Assembly: GCA_003213115.1 (NCBI GenBank) | Contig: QCNU01000005.1 | Coordinates: 1-33,778 of the forward strand | DNA: 33,778 bases | Reading direction: 5' to 3' | Source: Pelagibacteraceae bacterium AG-426-L23 | GTDB lineage: Bacteria > Pseudomonadota > Alphaproteobacteria > Pelagibacterales > Pelagibacteraceae | Program-made: the position numbers and the translations under genes | Notes under the pieces: model-generated | The model's input: the letters and a program-made list of their open reading frames with translations, nothing else | The model's database searches: none | What the model was told of the DNA's origin: nothing | Shown: piece after piece, positions 12,254-21,594 of the stretch | Numbering within the stretch: position 1 is the first letter of the stretch | Layout of the letters: every line of letters starts with the position of its first letter

Positions 12254-12742
12254 ATGAAAAAAGTATTTTTTTTACTATCGACTGTTTTATTGCTAAATGG
12301 TTGTGCCGAATCTGTTGCATTACTTGGTGGTTCAATTGGCGGAGCATCTAACGGCAAGATTGTTCAGTCTTCTTTAAATTCAGCAATAAGTTATGGAGTT
12401 AAAAAACAAACAGGGAAGACTCCTTTAGAGCACGCTCTTGCATATGCAGAAGAAAAAAATCCTGAGAAAAAGCAAGAGACTTGCATTTCTTTTATTGAAA
12501 GAACAAGATCTGAATTTTGTACGATTTTAAATAAACAAATATCATCAACGAATAGCGCAGTAAAAGAGAAGACATTAGAAATTGTGAAAAAATATCCTAA
12601 AAATAACAAGACTTCTGAAAATACAGTCTTAGAGGAAGAAAATTTTATGAGTAGTTTTCTTCTTAAAACATCACCAAGAAAACTTGCTATAGCTGTACAA
12701 GCTAAAATGAAAGAAAAATCAAAAAATAAAGATCTAAAATAA
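12254..12742 (+). CDS. Small predicted lipoprotein, paralogue 2
   Basis: Family not recognised. It is 162 residues. The signal peptide ends in lipobox LLNGC with Cys17, followed by AESVALLGGSIGGASNGK, which parallels paralogue 1 with small changes. The central block is identical in DNA to paralogue 1. The C-terminal half is longer and differs: Cys pair CISFIERTRSEFC, then a Lys/Ser-rich stretch, then SFLLKTSPRKLAIAVQAKMKEK. It has its own 143-base upstream spacer, which contains the palindrome AAAACTTAAGTTTT (12138-12151) but no clear terminator. The function is unknown. Retention of both copies in a compact genome suggests that both are used. Confidence 0.82.
   Translation: MKKVFFLLSTVLLLNGCAESVALLGGSIGGASNGKIVQSSLNSAISYGVKKQTGKTPLEHALAYAEEKNPEKKQETCISFIERTRSEFCTILNKQISSTNSAVKEKTLEIVKKYPKNNKTSENTVLEEENFMSSFLLKTSPRKLAIAVQAKMKEKSKNKDLK
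12375..12471 (+). repeat. 97-bp block identical to 11830-11926 (copy 2)
   Basis: Second copy of the exact 97-base direct repeat inside the tandem lipoprotein genes. It is bounded by a T/G mismatch at the left edge (12374 versus 11829) and a G/A mismatch at the right (12472 versus 11927). Confidence 0.95.
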
Positions 12743-12778
12743 GATTTAACATCTCTGTTTTTTTTGATAACTTCAAGT

Positions 12779-14029
12779 GTGAAAAAAAACTATTCCATAT
12801 TTAATATTTTAAAAAATTCTCTCTCAAATAATGAGAATTGGAAAAAAATGTGGAGAAGTCCTGAACCGAAAAAATCTTACGATATAATAATAATTGGTGG
12901 TGGAGGACATGGCTTGGGTACAGCTTATTATCTTGCAAAAGAACATAAATTAAAAAATATTGCTGTCATAGAAAAAGGTTGGCTTGGAAGCGGTAACACA
13001 GGCCGTAACACGACCATAATAAGATCAAATTATTTGTGGAACGAAAGCGTTTATCTATATGATCATGCTCTTAAGATATGGGAGAATTTATCTAACGAAT
13101 TAAATTATAACGTTATGTTTAGTCAAAGAGGAGTGCTAAATCTTGCGCACAACGAACATGATGTAAAAGAAATTAAGAGAAGAATGAGTGCTAACAGATT
13201 AAATGGGATAGACTCTAAATGGATAAATACTCAAGAAATAAAAAAACTTGTTCCGATAATGAATACTGACAATTTACGTTATCCCGTTTTAGGAGCATCC
13301 TATCAACCAAGAGGGGGAGTAGCTCGTCATGATGCAGTCGCTTGGGGGTTTGCAATGCGTGCTGATGAAATGGGTGTAGATATTATTCAAAACTGTGAAG
13401 TCAAAAATATCATAACTAAAAGCGGAAAAGTTACTGGAGTTGAAACAGATAAAGGAATAATTAGCGGGGAAAAAGTTGGAGTGGTAGCATCAGGACACAG
13501 CAGTATCCTAGCAAAAACTGCTGGCATTAAATTACCTCTTCAAAGTAGACCATTGCAGGCTTTAGTCTCTGAGCCAATTAAACCTGTAATAAATACAGTA
13601 GTGATGTCAAATGCTGTACATGCTTATGTAAGTCAATCAGACAAAGGTGAACTTGTTATCGGAGCGGGAACTGACGGCTATAATTCTTTTACTCAAAGAG
13701 GAGGTTACGATGTAATAGAAGATACTGTCAGAGCAATTGTAGAGCTTTATCCAATTTTTGGAAAAATGAAAATGCTTAGGCAGTGGGGCGGTATAGTTGA
13801 TATTTGTCCGGACGCTAGCCCTATAATTAGCAAGTGTGAGATTAACGGACTATATTTTAATTGTGGATGGGGTACAGGAGGATTTAAAGCTACTCCGGGA
13901 AGTGCAAATGTTTTTGCATATACTATTGCTAATGATGATCCGCACCCAATTAACGCTCCTTTCAATTTAAATAGGTTCGTTACTGGCAAACTAATTGATG
14001 AACATGGAGCTGCTGCTGTTGCGCATTAA
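12779..14029 (+). CDS. soxB: Sarcosine oxidase, beta subunit
   Basis: FAD- and FMN-binding subunit of heterotetrameric sarcosine oxidase, which oxidatively demethylates sarcosine to glycine using oxygen. With the GTG start at 12779 the protein is 416 residues and begins [14 protein letters not shown], as related SoxB proteins do. A TTG at 12764 is the alternative. No Shine-Dalgarno is visible for either. The FAD fold [18 protein letters not shown] is at about 36-53. The segment [14 protein letters not shown] contains His184, which probably corresponds to the histidine carrying covalent FMN in characterised enzymes. The C-terminal [16 protein letters not shown] segment is conserved. soxD follows after 3 bases. 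Confidence 0.94.
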   Translation: MKKNYSIFNILKNSLSNNENWKKMWRSPEPKKSYDIIIIGGGGHGLGTAYYLAKEHKLKNIAVIEKGWLGSGNTGRNTTIIRSNYLWNESVYLYDHALKIWENLSNELNYNVMFSQRGVLNLAHNEHDVKEIKRRMSANRLNGIDSKWINTQEIKKLVPIMNTDNLRYPVLGASYQPRGGVARHDAVAWGFAMRADEMGVDIIQNCEVKNIITKSGKVTGVETDKGIISGEKVGVVASGHSSILAKTAGIKLPLQSRPLQALVSEPIKPVINTVVMSNAVHAYVSQSDKGELVIGAGTDGYNSFTQRGGYDVIEDTVRAIVELYPIFGKMKMLRQWGGIVDICPDASPIISKCEINGLYFNCGWGTGGFKATPGSANVFAYTIANDDPHPINAPFNLNRFVTGKLIDEHGAAAVAH

Positions 14030-14032
14030 AAT

Positions 14033-14383
14033 ATGTTAGTAATCAATTGTCCATATTGTGGTGAGAGAGATCAGTCAGAATTCTCAAATGGTGGAGAGGC
14101 CCATGTAGCTAGACCTAAAAATCCAGAGACTCTCGATGACAAAAAATGGTCTGAGTATGTTTTCATCAGATTAAATCCTAAAGGTATATTTAATGAGCGA
14201 TGGGTTCATACGCACGGATGCAGAAAGTGGTTTAATGCTATCAGAAATACTTCAACCGATGAAATTCTGAAAGTATATAAACTTAACGAAGAACCACCAT
14301 CTATTGGTGAATTTGATACAACACTTAAAACTCCATCTGGGGAACCTGATTTAGGTTCTGGAAATTTTACAGTCAAAAAATGA
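14033..14383 (+). CDS. soxD: Sarcosine oxidase, delta subunit
   Basis: Small zinc-binding structural subunit of heterotetrameric sarcosine oxidase. It is 116 residues, slightly longer than the usual 90-100. The four zinc ligands are visible: Cys6 and Cys9 (NCPYCGERD), His59 (RWVHTHGC) and Cys63, matching the positions known in crystallised enzymes. The FSNGGEAHVARP segment is also family-typical. The extra length is a C-terminal tail. The stop codon overlaps the soxA start (ATGA), so soxD and soxA are probably translationally coupled. Confidence 0.94.
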   Translation: MLVINCPYCGERDQSEFSNGGEAHVARPKNPETLDDKKWSEYVFIRLNPKGIFNERWVHTHGCRKWFNAIRNTSTDEILKVYKLNEEPPSIGEFDTTLKTPSGEPDLGSGNFTVKK

Positions 14384-17370
14384 CAGCATTAAATAATAAT
14401 AAGAACTCTCGTGTTACTGACTCAAATAAAGTCTCTTTTATATTTGATGGAAAAAAATATTTTGGATTTGACGGGGACACAATTGCATCAGCTCTTTTAA
14501 GAAATAATATTAAAATTATTGGTAGAAGCTTTAAGTACCATAGACCAAGAGGTATTTATACTTGCGGTATAGAGGAACCTAATGCGCTTGTACAAATCTT
14601 AAGCGAAAAAGACGAACCGAACACAAGAGCTACAGTAAAAAAGATCTATAGCGGTATAAAAATACTTAGCCAAAATCGTTGGCCATCTTTAAAAAATGAC
14701 TTTGGATATATTAATAATTTATTATCCCCAATATTTTCAGCAGGCTTTTATTATAAAACTTTTATGGGCCCAAAAGGTTTTTGGAAAAATATTTATGAAC
14801 CTTTGATTAGAAGATCTGCTGGATTGGGTAAACCACCAAAGGAATTTAGGTCTAAAAGCATTCATCATCATCACAATGTGGATATTGTTATAGTTGGCGC
14901 AGGTCTAAATGGTCTTTTAGCTGCAAGTAAGTTTATAGATACAGACTATGATGTTCTTATTTTAGAGCAAGATAATATATTAGGCGGCTCTCTAAACTCT
15001 TCACAAAAAATAAAGACTATTGATAACCTAGATACTCATGTCTGGACAAAAAAAACAGAAGATTTATTAAAAAAATCTAAAAATATTAAAATTTTAAAAA
15101 ATACATTAGCAACATCTTACAATCAAATTAATCATATAATTGCATTAGAAGATAATTCGGTTGGAAAACCGTTAGCCTCTCACAAACCTGAATTAATTTT
15201 ACATAAAATTAGAACTAAACATACCATATTATCAAATGGTCATATTGAGAGATTAATTTCTTTTAGGAACAATGATTTGCCTGGAATAATGCTAGCTGGG
15301 TCTTTTGAAAAATATATTTTTAGATATGGAGTAATCCCTGAAGCTGAGCCAATTATTTTTACTAATAACTCCTCGACTTTTAGTCTTTTAAAATCATTAG
15401 TAGATCTTGGGTGCAAACCTAAAGCCTACATTGATGTGAGAGACGAAAGTTCAATTGAAAAAAAAACGAAAACCATTTTAAAAACAAATAAAATTCCTTT
15501 TTATTTTAGCTCAGAAATTGAAGGATGTGATGGAAACAAAAAATTAGAAACAATATCTATTAGGAATAAAGAAAAGCAAATTGAAAAGATTTCAGGAACT
15601 ATGCTTTGTATTTCAGGAGGTATAAATCCTGATGTTCATTTATTTACTCAATCAAAGGGGTTAATTAAGTGGGATGAGAAATATTTAACATTTAAACCAG
15701 AAACTGCTTTTCAAAATACAATTACTATAGGATCTGCTAATGGAAGTTTTAACTTTAAAAGAATTATTGAGGAAATAAATGAGAAGTTATCATTATTTAA
15801 TATAAACGAATTAAAAATAGATTTAGAAATCGATTGTCCTGAGGATCTTAATATAATGGAACTTTGGGAAACAAATAATGAAAAAAAATCTTTTTGGTCA
15901 AAGTCATTCATAGACATTCAAAATGATGTAACTACAAAAGATTTACATCAAGCAGTTTCAGAAGGTTTTGATAGAATTGAACATTTAAAGCGCTTCACAA
16001 CTAATAGCATGGGAACAGATCAAGGAAAGATAAGTAGTATTAATTCACTAGGGATCGTATCTAAAATTTTAAAAAAAAATATTTCTGAAGTTGGAACTAC
16101 AATTTATAGGCCACCTTATGCGCCTTTAAGCTTCTCTGCTATTGCTGGAAGGAGTACTTATGAGTTTTATGACCCAACAAGAAAAACATCTATTCATTCT
16201 TGGCATGTTAAAAATCGCGCTATTTTTGAGGATGTAGGACAATGGAAACGCCCTTGGTATTTCAAAAAAAATGATAAAGAAACCATGTATGAAGCTGTTC
16301 AAAGAGAGTCTAAAGAACTAAGAAATGCAGCAGGAATTTTAGATGGAAGCACTTTAGGGAAAATTGAAATCAAAGGAAAGGATGCATTAGAGTTTGTAAA
16401 CCTAATATATACGAATGCTTTTACCAAAATGAAACCAATGACAGCGCGTTATGCACTTATGTTGGGAGAAGACGGAATGATCAAAGACGATGGAATAGTG
16501 TGCAAAATCAACGACCAACACTTTATTGTAACAACAACAACGGGTGGAGCTGCCAAAGTTTTATCTGATATGGAAGAATATGCCCAGACTGAATGGCCTC
16601 ATTTGAATGTTTATTTAAACTCTATAACTGAACAATTTTCTACTTTTAATATTAGTGGGCCAAAATCTAGAGCTATTATGAGAAAGGTGTTTAGTGATGT
16701 TGACTTTAGTAATGACAAGTTTCCTTTCATGTCTTTTAAAAAAGTTAATTATTTAGATACTGAAGTAAGAATTTTAAGAGCTAGTTTTACTGGCGAACTT
16801 GGATATGAGGTCTATGTTACTCCAAAATATGGACTGGAACTTTGGGAAAAATTTTTTAGATATGGAGAAAATTTAGGATTAATTCCTTACGGCACTGAAA
16901 CGATGCATTTGTTGAGAGCTGAAAAAGGTTACATTGTTGTAGGACAAGACACAGATGGAACTGTAACTCCATTAGACTTAAATTTAAACTGGATGATAGG
17001 TAAAAATAAAAAAGATTTTATTGGTAAAAGATCACTAAGCAGAAGTGACACATCAAGGAAAGGAAGAAAGCAACTAGTTGGTATTTTAGCAGTTGATAAG
17101 AGTAAAATTATTGAGGAAGGCCAACATGTAGTTAAATCGAGCTCCATACCTTCAAAAATAAAATTTCCTGTTAAATATTTAGGTCATATTACTTCAAGTT
17201 ATCATAGTCCAACATTAAACCATTATATTGCCATGGCAATGGTGGAAGGAGGCAATGATTTAATTGGAAAGAAACTCTATGTCACTCAAAATAAAAGCTC
17301 AGAAAATATAAGTGTTGAAATTGTTAAACCTGTGTTTTTAGATCCAGAAAATAAAAGGCTTTTATCATGA
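14380..17370 (+). CDS. soxA: Sarcosine oxidase, alpha subunit
   Basis: Large NAD- and folate-binding subunit of sarcosine oxidase. It is 996 residues, the full family length. Order of parts: an N-terminal ferredoxin-like domain without iron-sulfur cysteines (RPRGIYTCGIEEPNALVQI near 55-73), a dinucleotide-binding domain with GAGLNG at 173-178, a second Rossmann-like part with PGIMLAGS near 300 and ISGGINPDVHLF near 410, a linker (IDIQNDVTTKDL), and then a C-terminal GcvT/aminomethyltransferase domain from about 600. The last binds tetrahydrofolate and would convert the released methyl carbon to 5,10-methylene-THF. The N-terminal dinucleotide motif reads GAGLNG where many homologues have GAGPAG. 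It overlaps soxD and soxG by 4 bases each. Confidence 0.95.
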   Translation: MTALNNNKNSRVTDSNKVSFIFDGKKYFGFDGDTIASALLRNNIKIIGRSFKYHRPRGIYTCGIEEPNALVQILSEKDEPNTRATVKKIYSGIKILSQNRWPSLKNDFGYINNLLSPIFSAGFYYKTFMGPKGFWKNIYEPLIRRSAGLGKPPKEFRSKSIHHHHNVDIVIVGAGLNGLLAASKFIDTDYDVLILEQDNILGGSLNSSQKIKTIDNLDTHVWTKKTEDLLKKSKNIKILKNTLATSYNQINHIIALEDNSVGKPLASHKPELILHKIRTKHTILSNGHIERLISFRNNDLPGIMLAGSFEKYIFRYGVIPEAEPIIFTNNSSTFSLLKSLVDLGCKPKAYIDVRDESSIEKKTKTILKTNKIPFYFSSEIEGCDGNKKLETISIRNKEKQIEKISGTMLCISGGINPDVHLFTQSKGLIKWDEKYLTFKPETAFQNTITIGSANGSFNFKRIIEEINEKLSLFNINELKIDLEIDCPEDLNIMELWETNNEKKSFWSKSFIDIQNDVTTKDLHQAVSEGFDRIEHLKRFTTNSMGTDQGKISSINSLGIVSKILKKNISEVGTTIYRPPYAPLSFSAIAGRSTYEFYDPTRKTSIHSWHVKNRAIFEDVGQWKRPWYFKKNDKETMYEAVQRESKELRNAAGILDGSTLGKIEIKGKDALEFVNLIYTNAFTKMKPMTARYALMLGEDGMIKDDGIVCKINDQHFIVTTTTGGAAKVLSDMEEYAQTEWPHLNVYLNSITEQFSTFNISGPKSRAIMRKVFSDVDFSNDKFPFMSFKKVNYLDTEVRILRASFTGELGYEVYVTPKYGLELWEKFFRYGENLGLIPYGTETMHLLRAEKGYIVVGQDTDGTVTPLDLNLNWMIGKNKKDFIGKRSLSRSDTSRKGRKQLVGILAVDKSKIIEEGQHVVKSSSIPSKIKFPVKYLGHITSSYHSPTLNHYIAMAMVEGGNDLIGKKLYVTQNKSSENISVEIVKPVFLDPENKRLLS

Positions 17371-17888
17371 AAGAAATATTCTCAATAAGTGGAATTGATA
17401 TTTTTCAAAGAGAATTTAATCAGATAATGATTAGAGGTAACGAACATAATCAACTTAACCAGATTGTTAACAAAGAGGTATCTCTCAATCTTCCAGACAA
17501 AAATCTACAAATTATTAATAATGATAATATTTTGATAGCTAGGCATTCATTTGATCAGTGGAATTTAATTTACTTTAATGATCAAAATTACAGAGATGTA
17601 TTAAAACTTGTTTCAAATTTAAACTCAAATAATCAAGTTTGTGCGTCAGATTACTCTTATGGACAGGTATATTTTGACATTTCAGGAGAAAAGAAAAATT
17701 ATTATTTAAATAAATTAACACATTTTGATTTAAGGTTAAAAAAGTTTCCGGTAAATACAATGGCACAAACACTTATTGCTAGAATAGATTGCTCAATTTA
17801 CCATCTTAAAGAAAAATATATTATAACGTGCAATAAATCTTTTGAGGATTATTTTACCCAACGTTTAGCTGACTCAATTAATTTATAA
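17367..17888 (+). CDS. soxG: Sarcosine oxidase, gamma subunit
   Basis: Smallest folate-side subunit of heterotetrameric sarcosine oxidase, related to the GcvT fold. It is 173 residues. Conservation in this family is weak. Recognisable parts are VNTMAQTLIARIDCSIYHL (about 129-147) and a C-terminal SFEDYFTQRLADS, typical of SoxG. The position after soxA, with a 4-base overlap, decides the call. Its stop shares one base with the start of the DUF2237 gene (TAATG), so the operon continues beyond the oxidase. Confidence 0.88.
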   Translation: MKEIFSISGIDIFQREFNQIMIRGNEHNQLNQIVNKEVSLNLPDKNLQIINNDNILIARHSFDQWNLIYFNDQNYRDVLKLVSNLNSNNQVCASDYSYGQVYFDISGEKKNYYLNKLTHFDLRLKKFPVNTMAQTLIARIDCSIYHLKEKYIITCNKSFEDYFTQRLADSINL

Positions 17889-18259
17889 TGAAAAAACAAA
17901 AAAATGTATTAGGGGAAGATCTAGAGAGTTGTTCAACCGATCCAGTAACTGGTTGGTTTCGAGACGGTTGTTGCAACACTGACGAAAATGATCGAGGACT
18001 GCATACAGTTTGTGTAAAAGTTAATGATGAATTTTTAGAATGGTGTAAAAAAGCAGGCAATGATTTAATTACTCCACACCCAGAATTTGGTTTTCCAGGA
18101 CTTAAAAATGGGGATAAATGGTGTGTTTGTGCGAGCTGGTACGCTAAAGCATTAGAAGCTGGCAAAGGATGTCCAATATATTTAAAAGCCACTCATCAAA
18201 AAACTTTAGAATTAGTTCCTATTGAAAAGTTAAAAGATTTTGCAGTAGACCTTTCCTAG
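17888..18259 (+). CDS. DUF2237 family protein
   Basis: Conserved protein of unknown function, 123 residues, the typical length of this family. The family pattern is clear: NVLGEDLESCSTDPVTGWFRDGCC at the start, HTVCVKV in the middle, and a C-terminal half with GDKWCVCASWYAKALEAGKG and CPIYLKATH. Cys is frequent (seven visible), and conserved Asp/His/Trp positions hint at a ligand- or metal-binding pocket (inference). It has a one-base overlap with soxG and may be co-translated with sarcosine oxidase. The stop is only 3 bases from the stop of the convergent ETF-QO gene, with no room for a terminator. Confidence 0.88.
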   Translation: MKKQKNVLGEDLESCSTDPVTGWFRDGCCNTDENDRGLHTVCVKVNDEFLEWCKKAGNDLITPHPEFGFPGLKNGDKWCVCASWYAKALEAGKGCPIYLKATHQKTLELVPIEKLKDFAVDLS

Positions 18260-18262
18260 GAT

Positions 18263-19870
18263 TTACATATTACCATACTTAGGTCCACCACCACCCTCAG
18301 GCGTTACCCAAGTAATATTCTGAGAAGGTTCTTTTATATCGCAAGTTTTACAGTGGATACAATTTTGCGAATTTATTACAAATTTTTCTTGCTGAATTTC
18401 ATAAACTCCAACCGGACAATATCTTTGAGCTGGCTCATCATATTTGCTTAATGTGTAACTTATCGGCAAATTTTTATCTTTTAATTTTAGATGTACTGGC
18501 TGATTTTCGGTATGATTAGTTCCCGTTAAATAAACAGAACTTGTTTTGTCAAAAGTAAGTTTACCGTCAGGTTTTGGATATTCTATTTTTGGCATTTCTT
18601 TTGAAGGTTTTAATGACTCATGATCAGCATGCTTATGTTTTAAAGTAAAAGGCAACTTACCTCTAAATAGAATTTGGTCTAATCCAGTAAAAATAATTCC
18701 TAAAATTAATCCCCAATTAAAACTTGGTTTGACATTTCTTGCAGCATGCAACTCTTTATATACCCAACTTTTTTTAAACAGCTCTTCATAATAAGATAGT
18801 TTTCTTTTATTTTTCATGTGTTCAACAATAGTTTCCGCTGCAATCATTCCACTCTTCATTGCAGTATGTGTTCCTTTAATCTTAGGCATATTTAAAGTTC
18901 CTGCATCACATCCAACTAGTAGAGCGCCTGGCATATACATTTTAGGTAAACTTTGAAGACCACCCTCAATTAAAGCTCTTGCACCAAAAGAAATTCTTTT
19001 TCCTCCCTCAAGCATTTTTCTAATAGCTTTATGTGTTTTAAATCTCTGAAACTCATCGAAAGGTGAAAGATGTGGATTTTGATAATCAAGCCCAATAACA
19101 TAGCCAATATAAATTTGTTTTTTTTCTGCGTGGTAAATAAAACTCCCCCCATAAGTTTTGCTATCTAATGGCCAGCCTGCTGTATGCATTACCAAACCTT
19201 CTTGATGCTGTTCATCACTTACTTCCCAAATTTCTTTTAAACCAATACCATACTGTTGAGGATTTTTTCCCTCATCAAGGTTAAATTTTTTAATTAATTC
19301 TTTTCCTAAGTGACCTCTACAACCCTCTGAGAAAACTGTAACTTTAGCATGAAGTTCCATTCCCTCTTGGTATCCATCTTTTTTGTTTCCTTCTTTATCT
19401 AAACCCATATCTGATGTTGCAACTCCTTTAATAGAACCATCGTCATTATAGAGAATTTCACTAGCCGGAAACCCAGGAAAAATTTCAACACCTAACTTTT
19501 CAGCCTGTTCTGCTAACCAACGACAAAGGTTAGCTAAACTTACGATATAGTTATTATGATTTTTTTGAACTGCTGGTAAAAGCCAAGTTGGCCAACTCAA
19601 CGAAGAATTTTTTCCTAAAAATAAAAACTTTTCTTTTGAAACTTTTGTTTTAACCGGCGCTCCTTGTTCTTTCCACTTCGGTAACAATTCATCAAGGGCT
19701 TTAGTTTCTAAAACATTTCCACTTAAAATATGCGCTCCTACTTCAGAACCTTTTTCTAAAATACAAACATTTAAATTAGAATCAATTTGTTTGATTTTAA
19801 TTGCTGTAGACAACCCTGCCGGTCCTGCACCAACTATAACCACATCATATTGCATTGCTTCTCGAGCCAT
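18263..19870 (-). CDS. Electron transfer flavoprotein-ubiquinone oxidoreductase
   Basis: Membrane-associated FAD and 4Fe-4S enzyme that takes electrons from reduced ETF and reduces ubiquinone. It is 535 residues, the usual size. The N-terminal FAD motif VVIVGAGPAGLSTAIK is at about 10-25. GCRGHLGKEL and LLVGCDAGTLN segments are family-typical. The C-terminal ferredoxin-like part holds the four cluster ligands Cys485 (RYCPVGVYE), Cys504, Cys507 and Cys510 (NCIHCKTCDIKEP). It is the last gene of dmgdh-like, etfB, etfA, ETF-QO, 21 bases after etfA, so the whole path from methylamine dehydrogenase to the quinone pool is encoded in one run. The symbols fixC, etfD and ETFDH are used in different organisms. 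Confidence 0.95.
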   Translation of the reverse strand: MAREAMQYDVVIVGAGPAGLSTAIKIKQIDSNLNVCILEKGSEVGAHILSGNVLETKALDELLPKWKEQGAPVKTKVSKEKFLFLGKNSSLSWPTWLLPAVQKNHNNYIVSLANLCRWLAEQAEKLGVEIFPGFPASEILYNDDGSIKGVATSDMGLDKEGNKKDGYQEGMELHAKVTVFSEGCRGHLGKELIKKFNLDEGKNPQQYGIGLKEIWEVSDEQHQEGLVMHTAGWPLDSKTYGGSFIYHAEKKQIYIGYVIGLDYQNPHLSPFDEFQRFKTHKAIRKMLEGGKRISFGARALIEGGLQSLPKMYMPGALLVGCDAGTLNMPKIKGTHTAMKSGMIAAETIVEHMKNKRKLSYYEELFKKSWVYKELHAARNVKPSFNWGLILGIIFTGLDQILFRGKLPFTLKHKHADHESLKPSKEMPKIEYPKPDGKLTFDKTSSVYLTGTNHTENQPVHLKLKDKNLPISYTLSKYDEPAQRYCPVGVYEIQQEKFVINSQNCIHCKTCDIKEPSQNITWVTPEGGGGPKYGNM

Positions 19871-19891
19871 GAAATGACTATATCAAACTAA

Positions 19892-20845
19892 TTATTTTTG
19901 GATAGTATTGAGTTTATTAAGTTCTGATAAAAGTTCTGGAAGAGCTTTAAATAAATCTGCTTCTAAACCGTAATCTGCAATGCTAAATATCGGAGCCTCT
20001 CCATCTTTATTAATTGCGACAATTATTTTGCTCTCTTTCATACCAGCTAAGTGCTGAATTGCTCCAGAAATTCCAACAGCAATATACAAATCTGGAACGA
20101 CTACTTTTCCAGTTTGACCAACCTGATGATCATTGCTTATGTAGCCAGCATCAACTGCAGCACGTGAAGCACCAACTGCAGCATTAAGTTTGTCTGCAAT
20201 GTCGGTAATAAGTTTAAAATTTTCTCCACTTTCTAATCCTCTTCCTCCAGATATAACAACTCTTGCAGTGCCAAGTTCTGGTCTTTCAGATTTTGTTACT
20301 TCTCTTTTAATAAATTTTGAAAAATTGGGAACATCTACTGCATTTACTTTTTCAACTTGAGCTGAACCTCCTGTTTTGGGAGCAGGTTCGAATGATGTCG
20401 GTCTTATAGTTACACATTTTTTTTTATCATTACTTTTTACAGTGGCAAAAGCATTTCCAGCATAAATAGGTCTTACAAAGGTATCAGGAGAAATCACTTT
20501 TATTATATCACTAACTTGTGATGTGTCTAATGCAGCTGCAACTCTAGGCATAAAGTTTTTTCCAAAGGTATTAGCTGACGCAACAATATGATTATATTTT
20601 TCTGATTGTTTTATTACTAATGGTGCTAAATTTTCAGGTAAATAGTTTTGATAATTAGGAGAGTCACAAAGCAAAACATTTTTAACTAAAGAAACTTCAG
20701 CAACTTCTTTAGCAACATTTTCACATCCACTTCCTACTACTAAAACGTGTACATCTGGATCAATTTTAGATGCAGCAGTAATCGCATTTAAAGTAAATGG
20801 CTTAAGATTTTTATTATTATGTTCTGCTATTAATAACACCGCCAT
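19892..20845 (-). CDS. etfA: Electron transfer flavoprotein, alpha subunit
   Basis: FAD-binding subunit of ETF, a soluble electron shuttle between flavin dehydrogenases and ETF-QO. It is 317 residues, the normal length. The N-terminal domain starts [12 protein letters not shown]. The C-terminal FAD-binding domain contains the signature [12 protein letters not shown] (about 194-205), [36 protein letters not shown] and [12 protein letters not shown]. The start codon overlaps the etfB stop by one base (TAATG), consistent with coupled synthesis of the two subunits. Confidence 0.96.
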   Translation of the reverse strand: MAVLLIAEHNNKNLKPFTLNAITAASKIDPDVHVLVVGSGCENVAKEVAEVSLVKNVLLCDSPNYQNYLPENLAPLVIKQSEKYNHIVASANTFGKNFMPRVAAALDTSQVSDIIKVISPDTFVRPIYAGNAFATVKSNDKKKCVTIRPTSFEPAPKTGGSAQVEKVNAVDVPNFSKFIKREVTKSERPELGTARVVISGGRGLESGENFKLITDIADKLNAAVGASRAAVDAGYISNDHQVGQTGKVVVPDLYIAVGISGAIQHLAGMKESKIIVAINKDGEAPIFSIADYGLEADLFKALPELLSELNKLNTIQK

Positions 20846-21594
20846 TAGATTACCTTTGCTTCATTTTTCAGTTTGCTTACTAACTCAGCTACGTTTGAAA
20901 CTTTAATTCCCGCTTTTCTCTTTGGTGGTTCCTCTACTTTTATTTGATGAACTCTATTTGTAATATCTACTCCTAAATCTTTAGCAACAATCTGTTCAAT
21001 TGGTTTCTTTTTGGCTTTCATAATATTTGGTAGAGATGCATAACGAGGTTCGTTTAATCTTAAATCACAAGTAACTACGGCTGGCAAATTAACTTCTATG
21101 GTTTCTAAACCTTCATCAATTTCTCTTACGACTTCTAAACTCTTATCTTTAAGAGTAATTTTTGAACTAAAAGTAGATTGAGGCCAATTGAGCATGGCAG
21201 CCAACATTTGACCTGTTTGATTACAGTCGTCATCAATTGCTTGCTTTCCTAAAAAAACCATATCTGGCTTTTCTTTTTCAACAACTTTTTTTAAAATTTT
21301 TGCTATTCCTAAAGGTTCTATGTAGCCTTCTGATTTGACGTGTATTCCTCTATCAGCACCGACCGCTAAAGCTTTCCTAATAGTTTCTTGAGCTTTATCT
21401 TCACCAATAGAAACTGCTATAACCTCTTTGACTTTACCTGACTCTTTAAGTTTTACCGACTCTTCTACAGCATTATCATCTGGAGGATTAGTTGACATTT
21501 TCACGTTATCTGAATGCACACCAGAGCCATCTTCTTTAACTCTGATCTGAACGTTATAATCAATCACTCTTTTAACTGCTACCAAAATTTTCAT
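20845..21594 (-). CDS. etfB: Electron transfer flavoprotein, beta subunit
   Basis: AMP-binding subunit of the heterodimeric ETF. It is 249 residues. The start [20 protein letters not shown] and the [16 protein letters not shown] segment (about 37-52) are typical, and the ETF-beta signature lies around [24 protein letters not shown] (about 162-186). The ATG directly abuts the stop of the dehydrogenase gene upstream (TAA-ATG), and the stop overlaps etfA. This arrangement supports the upstream enzyme being an ETF-dependent dehydrogenase. Confidence 0.96.
   Translation of the reverse strand: MKILVAVKRVIDYNVQIRVKEDGSGVHSDNVKMSTNPPDDNAVEESVKLKESGKVKEVIAVSIGEDKAQETIRKALAVGADRGIHVKSEGYIEPLGIAKILKKVVEKEKPDMVFLGKQAIDDDCNQTGQMLAAMLNWPQSTFSSKITLKDKSLEVVREIDEGLETIEVNLPAVVTCDLRLNEPRYASLPNIMKAKKKPIEQIVAKDLGVDITNRVHQIKVEEPPKRKAGIKVSNVAELVSKLKNEAKVI

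Noticed and set aside
14380-17370. Suspected frameshift or fusion in the long soxA frame
   Set aside because: 996 residues with ferredoxin-like, Rossmann and GcvT parts is the normal full-length alpha subunit.
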